DNA of 64,000 bases from G963662605 sp963662605 (GTDB lineage Bacteria > Bacteroidota > Ignavibacteria > Ignavibacteriales > Ignavibacteriaceae), in contig OY759785.1 of NCBI GenBank assembly GCA_963662605.1, positions 372,001 through 436,000 on the forward strand, given 5' to 3'. Under the pieces are notes generated by a model that did no database searches, was not told where the DNA came from, and saw only the letters and a program-made list of their open reading frames with translations. Positions within the stretch are counted from its first letter, which is position 1; every line of letters starts with the position of its first letter. Position numbers and translations under genes: made by a program. Of the stretch, positions 52,513 to 61,467 are shown piece by piece.

Positions 52513-53865
52513 TTAAGGCAAGAACTTTTTCACGTCTTCCGGATTAGCAGGTTTCGCAATCAGCTCCAATTTATTATTAATCAGGAACATTGTGGGCGTT
52601 GCGTAAATTGAAAATTCTTTTGCTGCCTTTCCGGCCCAGCCCTTCAGATCACTCGCGTTTATCCATTTGAAATCATTTTCCGAAGTGAATTTCTGCCAGT
52701 CGGTTTTGCTTGTATCAAGTGAGACAGCAACGACCTCGAATTTTTCTTTTGACCGCCCTGTATATACCTGTGCTAATTTCGGGAGCATCTCCTTGCAGTG
52801 AGGACACCAGCTTGCATAGAAAACAAGCAGGATTTTTTCTGCCGATATTTTGCTGAGTTGACTTTCTTTTTCATCCGCTGTTTGTAGAGTAATATCCGGA
52901 ACGATTGCCCCGATTTTAAAACGCTTTGCCTGCTGCATACGGAGCTGCAGCGTTGTTTCCAGTTTTTCATTGAGACAGATGTCGTCTTTTATAACGTAAT
53001 TTTCGATGATGTAATCAACCACCTCATCGAATCCGAATTTTTTAAAACCGTCAACAAGATATTCAGTTACATGTTGATATACATACGTGTCTTTTCTTGC
53101 CTTTATCAACACCGAGTCAACCGCCGACTGAAACTCCTTTTCCAATTGATCTTTTGTCAGTTGTGGATTGCGAAAATACAGGAGGTATTCGATAACTTTT
53201 TCGGAAAACAATCCCGACAACGTGAGTTCAACGTCGTTAAAATCAACATGATCAAGTGCGTGCGCTCGCAGATATATCAACTGTTTTTCCGGCGGCAGTT
53301 CGATATCAACAAGCGGTAATTGGGCTGAACGGATATACCTAGCGACTAACGATTTCGGTTCTTTTTGCGACTGACCATTAACGAAATCGCTGTATTCTTT
53401 TTGCAGTGAAAGAAGTCTGTTTTTTGTTGTCTGATAATACTCATCATCTTTCGGAAATTTTGAAAGCATGAGATACAGCAATTCCGATTTTGTTTTATAC
53501 GACCTGTTAAGTTTTAAAAACCGGTAATACAGCATATTGCTTTCCGAGGAAGCAACGATCATACTGTCAGCAGGGTATTTGGCGCTTGTTTTCAGGGCAA
53601 TATCTTTTCCGTCATACACAAAATCAATCAGTGTGTTTTTGCAGATGAACCGGTAAAAACCGAATGGATATCGGAATTGATCAATGTTTAAAGTAAAATT
53701 TGTTTTATCGAAAGAATTTAGCGAATCCATGAAACTCGTCTTTTCTCCGCTCAGCGAGAAGATATACGCCTTCGATTCATTCAAACCCGCAACCTCAAAA
53801 CGAACTGTCTGGGCAAAGAGTGATGTCTGTATTAATACGAACAGCAAGAGATGATAGGGCTTCAT
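52513..53865 (-). CDS. TlpA/ResA-like thioredoxin-fold protein
   Basis: 450 residues with a signal peptide (MKPYHLLLFVLIQTSLFAQT), so periplasmic or outer-envelope. The first 310 residues are a helical region seen in Bacteroidota 'redoxin' proteins with an N-terminal DUF4369-like domain; the last 140 form a TlpA-type thioredoxin fold: 'IVPDITLQTADEKESQLSKI', the redox motif WCPHC (Cys about 354 and 357, 'LLVFYASWCPHCKEMLPKL'), and cis-proline 'IYATPTMFLIN'. Likely reduces disulfides or supports folding of exported proteins. It converges with the T9SS gene across the 52-kb repeat. Start ATG is unambiguous. Confidence 0.88.
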   Translation of the reverse strand: MKPYHLLLFVLIQTSLFAQTVRFEVAGLNESKAYIFSLSGEKTSFMDSLNSFDKTNFTLNIDQFRYPFGFYRFICKNTLIDFVYDGKDIALKTSAKYPADSMIVASSESNMLYYRFLKLNRSYKTKSELLYLMLSKFPKDDEYYQTTKNRLLSLQKEYSDFVNGQSQKEPKSLVARYIRSAQLPLVDIELPPEKQLIYLRAHALDHVDFNDVELTLSGLFSEKVIEYLLYFRNPQLTKDQLEKEFQSAVDSVLIKARKDTYVYQHVTEYLVDGFKKFGFDEVVDYIIENYVIKDDICLNEKLETTLQLRMQQAKRFKIGAIVPDITLQTADEKESQLSKISAEKILLVFYASWCPHCKEMLPKLAQVYTGRSKEKFEVVAVSLDTSKTDWQKFTSENDFKWINASDLKGWAGKAAKEFSIYATPTMFLINNKLELIAKPANPEDVKKFLP

Positions 53866-53922
53866 TTATTTCCGCCGGAAAAATATAAATTGATTTCTAC
53901 TAACATCGTAAATTTTTTATCG

Positions 53923-54171
53923 ATTCCCGCTTTCGCGGGAATGACAGACACGGTTAACAACACAAAAGGTAGTTTGTTCAATGGCAAGTGCCCTCGATAC
54001 ATCTTCGCTGCGTTCAGACACTCGGACACCTACCTTATTATTAATTTTTGCGTTTGTGTTGTCGCTTTCAACGGTGATCAAAGCCACATGCCTGGTGTTC
54101 GAGTAACCCGCTCCAGCGGGCATATCGAGAACACCGAAACGAATCGTTTATAGTGTGCGTTTGCACACTAT
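53923..54171. repeat. intergenic hairpin repeats before mnmE
   Basis: Holds ATTCCCGC-TTTC-GCGGGAAT (53923-53942), a unit known to be widespread in bacterial genomes, then 'cctcgatacatcttcgctgc' with 'gacactcggacac' of the TCTCGATAC-type repeat, CCCGCT-CC-AGCGGG near 54108, and ATAGTGTGC-GTTT-GCACACTAT (54150-54171). No gene in the 380 bases between the thioredoxin-like gene and mnmE. Confidence 0.6.
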
Positions 54172-54247
54172 ATAATTAGCGGTAAGATTAGTGAATTGTT
54201 CGGCGCTTAATAATTCCCTATTTTTGCATTTTAATTTTTATAGAATT

Positions 54248-55600
54248 ATGAATTATATTGAAGACACGATAACTGCCCTCGCGACCGCTCCAGGAGCGGG
54301 TGCAATCGCTATTATCAGAATCAGCGGCAGCGATGCATTTGTCATAACCGATAAAGTTTTTAAAGGAAAAACTGAAATTGTTACATCGGCATCGCACACG
54401 ATTCATTACGGAAAAATATGTAGTCCGGCCGGTGAACAAATTGACGACGTACTCGTTTCAGTTTTCCGGGCGCCGCATTCATATACCGGCGAACATAGTG
54501 TCGAGATAAGTACGCACGGCAGCCAGCTGATTATAAAAAAAATCATTGAGCTGCTGATACAAAGCGGAACACGGATGGCCGAGCCCGGTGAGTTTACCAA
54601 ACGCGCCTTTTTGAACAGCCGAATAGATTTAACTCAGGCTGAAGCCGTTATTGAAGTAATAACTGCTCGTACAGACGCAGCACTCAAAGGTGCCCGCAAT
54701 CAATTGGACGGACTGCTTTCACAAAAAGTGAATGATCTGAGAACAAGGTTAGTAAATTCTTCGTCGCTCATTGAGCTCGAATTAGACTTCGCCGAAGAGG
54801 ATCTGGAGTTTATTGACCGAACCGCGCTTATTGAAAAAGTCGAAGAGATCATCGCCGAAATAAAAGCGCTTCTTGAGACATATTCATTCGGCAGAATCAT
54901 CCGAGACGGCGTGAATGTCGCGTTAGTTGGCCAGCCAAACGTAGGGAAGTCGTCGCTGCTGAATTACATCATGAAGGAATCGCGAGCCATTGTGAGCGAA
55001 ATTCCCGGTACAACCCGAGATGTAATCCGGGAAGAAGTTTCGATCAACGGCATTTTATTCAGACTGTTTGATACCGCAGGCATTCGACCGACCGCTGATA
55101 AAATAGAAAAAGAAGGTGTCTTTCGCAGCCGGGAAGCGGTGAAAAGTGCAGATATCGTACTTTTTGTAAATGATGTCGAGCAAAAGTTTCCGACGGAACT
55201 TTATACAGAGCTACTGGATTTAAGCAGTAAAGAGAAAATTATTACGGTATTCAACAAGTCGGATTTGCCCCATACTGAAGATAACGGCGGTGTTTTTGTT
55301 TCTGCAAAGACAGGCAAAGGCATGGATGTACTGTTTTCAAAACTCCAAACGGCAGCAATCGGAAGCAATTCCTATACTGAACAAACCGCGATAGTCTCAA
55401 ATGCCAGGCACTACGATAGCCTGAAAAAATCAAAAGAAAGCCTTCTGGCGGCACTTGATTCCATCAAGGCAAAGATGAGTGGAGAGTTTATTTCCGTCGG
55501 TCTGAGAGCAGCAGAGAGCAATCTAAGCGAAATTATCGGAGTAGTCACATCCGATGACATTTTGAATAATATATTTTCCAAATTCTGCATCGGGAAGTGA
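54248..55600 (+). CDS. mnmE: tRNA uridine-5-carboxymethylaminomethyl(34) synthesis GTPase MnmE
   Basis: 450 residues from the ATG giving MNYIEDTITALATAPG, the family's usual start. An N-terminal formyl-tetrahydrofolate-binding domain ('GAGAIAIIRISGSDA', 'HGSQLIIKKI', 'RMAEPGEFTKRAFLNSRIDL') and a helical domain enclose a GTPase with G1 'VGQPNVGKSSLLN', G2 'GTTRDV', G3 'DTAG' and G4 'NKSD'. The C terminus is the expected C-I-G-K, whose cysteine takes part in catalysis. With MnmG it installs the cmnm5 modification at U34 of certain tRNAs. It heads the mnmE-mnmG-rsmG cluster; a parS-like site starts right after its stop codon. Confidence 0.98.
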   Translation: MNYIEDTITALATAPGAGAIAIIRISGSDAFVITDKVFKGKTEIVTSASHTIHYGKICSPAGEQIDDVLVSVFRAPHSYTGEHSVEISTHGSQLIIKKIIELLIQSGTRMAEPGEFTKRAFLNSRIDLTQAEAVIEVITARTDAALKGARNQLDGLLSQKVNDLRTRLVNSSSLIELELDFAEEDLEFIDRTALIEKVEEIIAEIKALLETYSFGRIIRDGVNVALVGQPNVGKSSLLNYIMKESRAIVSEIPGTTRDVIREEVSINGILFRLFDTAGIRPTADKIEKEGVFRSREAVKSADIVLFVNDVEQKFPTELYTELLDLSSKEKIITVFNKSDLPHTEDNGGVFVSAKTGKGMDVLFSKLQTAAIGSNSYTEQTAIVSNARHYDSLKKSKESLLAALDSIKAKMSGEFISVGLRAAESNLSEIIGVVTSDDILNNIFSKFCIGK

Positions 55601-55616
55601 TGTTCCACGTGAAACG
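55601..55616. promoter_or_regulatory. parS-like centromere site 1
   Basis: TGTTCCACGTGAAACG begins at the base after the mnmE stop codon. It matches the ParB-binding consensus TGTTNCACGTGAAACA at 15 of 16 positions. parS sites cluster near the replication origin (established knowledge); parA/parB are not in this window. Confidence 0.8.
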
Positions 55617-55619
55617 AAT

Positions 55620-55740
55620 GTCGGCCTTCTCGATACACCCCGCCTTGCCGAGCGTCCCGATTCATCGGGGTGTATCGAGACAAGGAGGGGGGCATTGAGG
55701 CAAGGCGGTGCACTCGAAGAGCCTTACAAAATGTAAGGCA
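55620..55740. repeat. TCTCGATAC-type hairpin repeat between mnmE and mnmG
   Basis: TCTCGATACACCCCG (55628-55642) pairs perfectly with CGGGGTGTATCGAGA (55666-55680); then 'gaggcaaggcggtgcactcg' and GCCTTAC with GTAAGGC (55721-55739). The TCTCGATAC core is shared with the repeats at 50.4, 52.3 and 54 kb. Confidence 0.6.
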
Positions 55741-55751
55741 AGGTAGGATTT

Positions 55752-55767
55752 TGTTCCACGTGGAACA
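55752..55767. promoter_or_regulatory. parS-like centromere site 2
   Basis: TGTTCCACGTGGAACA is a perfect 16-base palindrome one base away from the common parS sequence TGTTCCACGTGAAACA. It lies 28 bases before the mnmG start and 136 bases after the first site, so the intergenic region carries two ParB-type sites. Confidence 0.82.
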
Positions 55768-55794
55768 AGAAAAAGTTTAATTTAAGCGAGATTT

Positions 55795-57666
55795 ATGAGA
55801 TATTTTGATGTTATAGTAATCGGCGGAGGCCATGCCGGACTTGAAGCAGCTTGTGCTGCGGCAAAAATGGGGTGCTCTACCGCCTTAGTTACCATGGAGC
55901 GTGAGGCGCTTGGAAGAATGTCCTGCAATCCTGCTATCGGCGGGACCGCTAAGGGACATTTAGTTCGCGAGGTTGATGCCTTAGGTGGCGTTATGGGACA
56001 AATAGCTGACCGCACCGGCATCCAGTTTAGGATGCTTAACCGCTCGAAAGGTCCGGCTGTCTGGTCCCCAAGAAGTCAGAATGACCGAAAACTTTACTCT
56101 ATTGCCGCGCTTGATATTGTTTCTACCTATCCCGGTGTCGAAATAGTTGAAGAGTCGGTTACGACTATCAACGAAGAAAATAAAACGATAACCGGAGTAA
56201 CAACCGCGCACGGAGAATTTATTTCCTGCAAGGCTGTCGTAGTATGTTCGGGTACCTTTCTTAATGCTCTTATGTACACGGGTCTGCGCTCCACTTCGGG
56301 TGGCAGATACGGAGAACAACCGGCTTTAGGAATTACGGAATCCATCCTTGCGATGGGGTTTGAATCCGGGAGATTGAAGACCGGAACCCCTCCGCGCTTA
56401 GATAAAAATACGATTGATTGGAGTGTTTTAGAGGAGCAGGGGGGTGATGAAAACCCCCAACCTTTCTCTTTTCGCACGCCAAAAGAGGAATTTCCCTTTC
56501 TTCCCCAGGTATCCTGCCACGTCACCTACACGCATAAAGAAGTTCATGAAGCTCTTGAAAAGGGGTTTGGGCAATCACCACTTTTTACCGGAGTTATTAA
56601 AGGGGTTGGCCCAAGATATTGTCCTTCTATTGAGGATAAGATCGTCCGTTTTGCCGATAAAGTTCGGCATCAATTGTTTCTTGAACCGGAGGGTTTGGAC
56701 TCAGATCTGATTTATCTCAACGGGTTTTCGACTTCATTGCCGGCAGAAGTTCAATTTGACGCGATGACAAAAATTAAGGGACTTGAGCATGTAAAAATGA
56801 TTCGTCCCGGTTACGCGGTTGAATATGATTTCTTTCCTCCGCATCAGGTTGATCTTACACTGGAAACGAAACTTGTCGGCGGGCTATATTTTGCGGGACA
56901 AATAAACGGAACATCCGGATATGAGGAAGCCGCGGCTCAGGGAATTGTTGCCGGCATTAATGCGGCTGCAAAAATTAAAGGCATGCAGGAATTTGTATTA
57001 AAAAGAAGCGAATCATATATCGGCGTTTTGATTGACGATCTGGTCAACAAGTCAACCGAGGAACCTTATCGCATGTTTACCTCGCGCGCCGAGCATCGTT
57101 TACTTCTCCGGCAGGATAATGCCGACCGGCGCTTGTCAAAATTCGGACATTATTACGGTCTTATTACTGACGATGAGATAAAAGAGATAAACGAAAAAGA
57201 TGCTTCCGTCTCGCGGGCAATTTCTTTCCTTAATGCTAAAAAAATCACTCCTCGAGCTATCAACTCTGTACTTGATAAAAAGGGAACAAACATAATTGAG
57301 TTTTCGGAGATAGCTTCAAAGCTCGTCAAGCGTCCCGAAATAGTAATTAACGATCTTCTTCCTATGTTGGAAGAGAGCGATATTTCTTCATCCGGGCTGG
57401 GAAATGCTTCTGTTGCGGAGCAGGCTGAAATCGAGATCAAATATGAGGGATATATCCGTCAACAATTCGATCATATTGCGAAATTCGACAAATACGAAGA
57501 ATTAAGGATTCCTTTAAGTTTAAATTATTTAAACTTAAAGACATTATCAACTGAGGGTAGGGAAAAGCTCCAACGCGTAAAACCACGCTCTATAGGCCAG
57601 GCAACGCGTATTTCGGGGGTTACCCCTTCAGATATTTCTATTTTATTGATATATTTAAAGAAATAA
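55795..57666 (+). CDS. mnmG: tRNA uridine-5-carboxymethylaminomethyl(34) synthesis enzyme MnmG
   Basis: FAD enzyme of 623 residues, partner of MnmE in wobble-uridine modification. The dinucleotide-binding motif is at residues 8-20 (IGGGHAGLEAACAA), followed by 'SCNPAIGGTAKGHLVREVDA', 'LKTGTPPRLD', the second FAD motif 'GLYFAGQINGTSGYEEAAAQ' and 'PYRMFTSRAEHRLLLRQDNA'. Length is typical. It is followed after 25 bases by rsmG, an association conserved across bacteria and commonly close to the chromosomal origin. Start ATG is clear. Confidence 0.98.
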   Translation: MRYFDVIVIGGGHAGLEAACAAAKMGCSTALVTMEREALGRMSCNPAIGGTAKGHLVREVDALGGVMGQIADRTGIQFRMLNRSKGPAVWSPRSQNDRKLYSIAALDIVSTYPGVEIVEESVTTINEENKTITGVTTAHGEFISCKAVVVCSGTFLNALMYTGLRSTSGGRYGEQPALGITESILAMGFESGRLKTGTPPRLDKNTIDWSVLEEQGGDENPQPFSFRTPKEEFPFLPQVSCHVTYTHKEVHEALEKGFGQSPLFTGVIKGVGPRYCPSIEDKIVRFADKVRHQLFLEPEGLDSDLIYLNGFSTSLPAEVQFDAMTKIKGLEHVKMIRPGYAVEYDFFPPHQVDLTLETKLVGGLYFAGQINGTSGYEEAAAQGIVAGINAAAKIKGMQEFVLKRSESYIGVLIDDLVNKSTEEPYRMFTSRAEHRLLLRQDNADRRLSKFGHYYGLITDDEIKEINEKDASVSRAISFLNAKKITPRAINSVLDKKGTNIIEFSEIASKLVKRPEIVINDLLPMLEESDISSSGLGNASVAEQAEIEIKYEGYIRQQFDHIAKFDKYEELRIPLSLNYLNLKTLSTEGREKLQRVKPRSIGQATRISGVTPSDISILLIYLKK

Positions 57667-57691
57667 TTTTCCATTTTTTGGGTGTGGCGAA

Positions 57692-58378
57692 ATGACTGGT
57701 TCTCGGAATAATAGCTATCTCAAGCAACTTACTTCATTTTATTGGGAAAACGGTTATACTCCTGAATTGTTACAATTAGAGCGACTCGCTGCTTTTGCGG
57801 AGCTTGTGGTTGATAAAAACGAATCCATCAACCTCATATCCCGTAAAGATGTTGAATTAATTATTGAAAATCACGTTTTTATCTCTTCTTTTATCACAAA
57901 ATATATTCCTGAGCGGTGCACCAATTTTCTGGATATCGGAACCGGTGGCGGTTTTCCGGGAATCCCGGTTGCTGTTATGCGTCCCGAAATGCGCGGCGTA
58001 CTTGTTGATTCTATTAAAAAGAAAATGGATGCTGTCTGCGAATTTATCAACACATTGAAAATCAATAACGTAAAAGCAGAATGTGCGCGTGTTGAAGATG
58101 GGGAATTCATCGGCAAGTATGAAGGTACTTTCGATCTCATTGTCAGCAGGGCAACCGTGCCCCTTATTGTTTTACTCCGCTACGCTTTTCCTTTAATAAA
58201 AGACAAGGCTGTATTGCTCGCAATCAAAGGCGGTGATCTTACTGATGAAATCAGTAAAGCTCAAATGAAGTACGCTTCCTACATAAAAAAATCTACGGTG
58301 TATGAATTGCATTACAAACCAACCAATATCAAAAATGAAAAAGGTAAAAAGGTTGTAATGCTGGAACTGACTAAATAA
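57692..58378 (+). CDS. rsmG: 16S rRNA (guanine(527)-N(7))-methyltransferase RsmG
   Basis: 228 residues. SAM-binding motif I is 'FLDIGTGGGFPGIPVAVMRP' and is preceded by 'ESINLISRKDVELIIENHVF', which is diagnostic of RsmG; 'DLIVSRATVPLIVLLRYAFP' is the catalytic region. It methylates N7 of G527 in 16S rRNA; loss gives low-level streptomycin resistance in other species. Third gene of the mnmE-mnmG-rsmG cluster, probably co-transcribed with mnmG. The parA/parB genes that often follow are absent; a repeat region and a minus-strand gene come next. Confidence 0.97.
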   Translation: MTGSRNNSYLKQLTSFYWENGYTPELLQLERLAAFAELVVDKNESINLISRKDVELIIENHVFISSFITKYIPERCTNFLDIGTGGGFPGIPVAVMRPEMRGVLVDSIKKKMDAVCEFINTLKINNVKAECARVEDGEFIGKYEGTFDLIVSRATVPLIVLLRYAFPLIKDKAVLLAIKGGDLTDEISKAQMKYASYIKKSTVYELHYKPTNIKNEKGKKVVMLELTK

Positions 58379-58864
58379 CTCAAGCAAAGTCGCAAAGACC
58401 ACGCCTTCGGCCATAGGCGCCAACGTAATGAAGATGCATAGCAAAATACATTATATTCTAAACTTAATGTGGAATGATTATGCTCGTGTGTTCTCGACCC
58501 GCCTGACTGATGCAGTCGGGCAGGTACGTCCGCCGTTTACCGAGAGGATTGATAAAATTTGCCAGTATCATGTGATAAGGCGGACACTCGAACACCCTCG
58601 CAGACCAGCTTTGCGTGAACTATTAAATCCGAAACATCCAAAGCACTCATTAAGTTGACGCCTCTAGCCTTCGGCGGGCAAGCGCAAAAATTTTTATATA
58701 AGTTGTTGAGCCATTTATGGGCTTCGTGTTATTATATGTCTCGTGAAAGTAGATGTGTAATACTAAAAGGGGCCGCCTGATTTTTTCTGTTTCCTTTCCC
58801 CATCTGTTTGTATAAATATATTTGCGATTTAGCGTCTTTGCGTGAGTCATTCTCTCCTGCAGCA
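58379..58864. repeat. gene-free stretch with repeat fragments and a 29-nt palindromic insert
   Basis: Nearly 490 bases without a supportable gene. It contains 'caaagtcgcaaagacc' with 'cgccttcggccataggcgcc' near 58385-58421, a 29-base palindromic piece at 58497-58525 (acccgcctg ... gcagtcgggcaggt) that is near-identical to 33647-33675, 'acactcgaacacc' of the TCTCGATAC repeat type, 'tagccttcggcgggcaagcg' near 58666 and 'gcgatttagcgtctttgcgt' near 58823. The 76-codon open frame here is repeat translation. Confidence 0.5.
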
Positions 58865-59644
58865 TCACCAATCGTGATAGACTCTGTGAATGGGGTCATT
58901 CATGCAAAAATGCTTCCAGTCCAACCGATCTTTAATATACTTAATAATTGAAAGTGGCCCGTATACATTTCCGTGACCCTTTATCGTTCCGTGCTGAATG
59001 GCTTTGATCAAATCATCTTTTGATGTACCGGGAAATATTGTGTAAGCCCTGCCGACAGCAGATTGAAAATGGGAATCGCTTCCACCACACTCAGGTCTTT
59101 TAAAATGCGCCTTATTCACAAGCTGCGTTATGTAGTTATTAATCACTTCTGTCGGGTTGGAGTTGCGTACTTCTATTGCATCTATTTTTGGGGCAATGCG
59201 TTTATCATAAATAAATCTGCCGATACCTTTTAATTCTTTCAGAAACGGAATATACGCGAATGGATGCGCGGCGATGACAATGCCGCCTTGCTCATGGATT
59301 GCGTCAATGGTTTCTTCCGCGCTCATTCTCGGCGGAATGTTTTCTTTCAAATTAAGGCCGAGTATATGTCCAGCTCTTGACGATACCTCCGCGCCAATTA
59401 TAATATCCAGCGGCTCATCTTCATAGAGGGCTTTTTTATAATCAAGCGCTACTATGCCGCCCTGGATAGAATCGTGGTCGGTAATAGCGATGACGTTAAT
59501 TGTTTTTCGGGACGGGTCTTTTTGGGCTATGATGTTGTTTATAAAAATATCATTCACAACTGCCTGTGGCGACATCGTTCCATCGCTCACGGTGGTGTGC
59601 ATGTGAAGGTCGGCAATTCCAAACTGAATATGTCTATCAGCCAT
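58865..59644 (-). CDS. PHP-domain metal-dependent phosphoesterase
   Basis: 259 residues of the PHP (polymerase and histidinol phosphatase) superfamily. First motif 'FGIADLHMHTTVSDGTMSP' gives His14 and His16; then 'NVIAITDHDSIQGGIVALDY', 'GAEVSSRAGHILGLN', 'EQGGIVIAAHPFAYIP' and 'GGSDSHF', which supply the remaining metal ligands. Related proteins hydrolyse nucleoside 3',5'-bisphosphate or short oligonucleotides; the substrate here is not defined. The ATG giving MADRHIQFGIADLHMHT is preferred to an upstream start that adds 19 residues. Stands alone on the minus strand. Confidence 0.9.
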   Translation of the reverse strand: MADRHIQFGIADLHMHTTVSDGTMSPQAVVNDIFINNIIAQKDPSRKTINVIAITDHDSIQGGIVALDYKKALYEDEPLDIIIGAEVSSRAGHILGLNLKENIPPRMSAEETIDAIHEQGGIVIAAHPFAYIPFLKELKGIGRFIYDKRIAPKIDAIEVRNSNPTEVINNYITQLVNKAHFKRPECGGSDSHFQSAVGRAYTIFPGTSKDDLIKAIQHGTIKGHGNVYGPLSIIKYIKDRLDWKHFCMNDPIHRVYHDW

Positions 59645-59749
59645 ATAAACACCCGGGAATTTCAAAAGTAAATGTAAATACTTTTCAGTTCTTATGCACA
59701 ATAGATGTTTTGACTTATATCAAGTTCTCCCGTAAACGGGTTCTTGTGA

Positions 59750-59832
59750 AATTTCAGTGACAAATTTAGCTGTCATTCCGGAAAATCTACTTTCGTACTC
59801 CGTTGCCACCAAGTTTTCAAATGAACCCGTAA
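59750..59832. repeat. dispersed intergenic repeat (GAAATTTCAGTGACAA ... CATTCCGGAAAATCT)
   Basis: Begins 'tgaaatttcagtgacaaatt', continues 'gtcattccggaaaatct' and 'actttcgtactccgttgcca', and ends 'ccaagttttcaaatgaaccc'. Its first half matches 21130-21170 on the same strand and its whole length matches 42165-42233 in reverse orientation. Confidence 0.65.
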
Positions 59833-59856
59833 AACGAGATTCTTTTCTTTTATGGT

Positions 59857-61230
59857 TTATCCGAGAATATAATTTATCGCCTGCTCTGCGGAATATGAGC
59901 TGTTTGCATCCGGCATTAAAAGCGGCGACTTTAAGAAGCTCAAATCGTCACCGGCAGTAACAACCATCGGTTCATTTTCATCTCCGTAACCGGCGGTAGA
60001 ATTTAAGCCGTTGCACAGGCAGCCGCGTCCGACTGTTTCCTCGATTTTGCCCCCCTTGGCAACGAACTCATCAACCGGTTCAGCGGGACAGCGATAACCA
60101 AAAGTACCATTCGCCCGCTCATAGGGGGTAACCAACGTGCCTTGGCTGCAAACCCGGGTTCTGGCTTCAAATACCGCCATATCGGAAATTGTTTCTTCCA
60201 ATTGTAACACTTTAAATGGGAAACCGGTTGGCGAAATCCGCAAATCGGTTTTAACATGCAGCTTACCCTCGTATCCAAGCTTTCGAATTTTAGATCTAAC
60301 CGTGGGGTTCATACCCGACTCATTACATAAGGCAAAAATAGAGCCGGCCTGAATACCAACCGCGCCTTGCTCCTGTGCCCATGCCAATTGTTCGGCATTC
60401 GCACTGGAGCCGCCAATCCAAAACGGCCACCCGGTGTCTCTGATTTTTTGGAAGGTTAACTCGCGAACCGGTGCATTGTGCCCGCCCGCGGAAGGTCCCT
60501 CTATAACCAAACCCTGAATACTTTCGTGCGGTAACTTTCTGTTTAATATTTCAGCTAAAATATTTGATGAGATAATCGGAATAAATCCGGGTTTGTTTAA
60601 TGGAGGTAAATCGCTTCCTAAAAATTCGGATGGATTGAAAACCAATTCATGCGGGCTTGATTTGCCGTTTGGCCTATCAACCGGAACCCGGTAACTTATC
60701 TGTTTACCTTCGGACAATCCATTTATTAATTCAGGAATTTGCATGGGCAAACCGGCACCCATAGTTATGTAGTCTACATCAGCCAGCATTGCGCCGGTAA
60801 TTGCATACACGTGGGGAATAGCAACTTTTTCAAGATAGTTTATACTTACCGGATTCGAATGTCCCTGTTTAGCTAACCAGACCAAAGCAAAATTTGAACA
60901 AATAATTAATGCGATCAACAGGGGAGACGGTTTGAGATTAATTACCGGAGTGTTCTTAAAAACCTGACCGGGTTTGCCGCCGTCTTCAACATAAAACGTC
61001 TTAAGTACTTTTTCGGCTATGTGTGGAAAAGGGAAATGCTGCAGTGCGTGTCTGATGTGTCCGCCGGGATCGCCCAGTTGCAAAATTCGGGCAGTAATTC
61101 TTTCAATTTCAACACCTGATACTGTCCCGTGCTGGCCAAGCATCGAAACGGTTCGCGCTAAAAACCAGCTTGAGATATTAACTCCCATGCCACCCTGAAT
61201 AATTTTCCGAAAATCCGATAGTTTTTTCAT
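59857..61230 (-). CDS. nitronate monooxygenase / FabK-like flavoenzyme
   Basis: About 457 residues from the ATG giving MKKLSDFRKIIQGGMGV, where the TIM-barrel FMN enzyme begins; the frame stays open to an ATG at 61290. Motifs: 'IIQGGMGVNISSWFLARTVS', 'GLVIEGPSAGGHNAPVRELT' (FMN-phosphate and catalytic-histidine region), 'WPFWIGGSSANAEQLAWAQE', 'GVQAGSIFAL'-like 'AVGIQAGSIFALCNES', and 'CLCNGLNSTAGYG' at the end. It is longer than typical NMO (about 330) and resembles the large subfamily annotated as nitronate monooxygenase or PfaD-related. Likely FMN-dependent oxidoreductase; substrate unknown. Alone on this strand. Confidence 0.82.
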   Translation of the reverse strand: MKKLSDFRKIIQGGMGVNISSWFLARTVSMLGQHGTVSGVEIERITARILQLGDPGGHIRHALQHFPFPHIAEKVLKTFYVEDGGKPGQVFKNTPVINLKPSPLLIALIICSNFALVWLAKQGHSNPVSINYLEKVAIPHVYAITGAMLADVDYITMGAGLPMQIPELINGLSEGKQISYRVPVDRPNGKSSPHELVFNPSEFLGSDLPPLNKPGFIPIISSNILAEILNRKLPHESIQGLVIEGPSAGGHNAPVRELTFQKIRDTGWPFWIGGSSANAEQLAWAQEQGAVGIQAGSIFALCNESGMNPTVRSKIRKLGYEGKLHVKTDLRISPTGFPFKVLQLEETISDMAVFEARTRVCSQGTLVTPYERANGTFGYRCPAEPVDEFVAKGGKIEETVGRGCLCNGLNSTAGYGDENEPMVVTAGDDLSFLKSPLLMPDANSSYSAEQAINYILG

Positions 61231-61467
61231 AAAGCCAGATTCTGTTAATAAATTATCTATTTCTTTGATCTTGCTATTACACAACATCAATTATGTATTC
61301 TCACACTGCTTAAGTATAAAGTCTTCTGTGCGGTCAAAAAGTGTGCGGAGCCGGGTGTGGAAATGAACGATACCGAACCGAATATATTATAAGCTAAAAG
61401 ATGCTGCTTATTTTATTTAAATCGCAATGAATAAGTTACAATATACGTAATTCATCACCGGAAATAA

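Noticed and set aside
58428..58658. Open frame of 76 codons after rsmG
   Set aside because: It includes the 29-base palindromic insert and TCTCGATAC-type repeat text, with no family resemblance.
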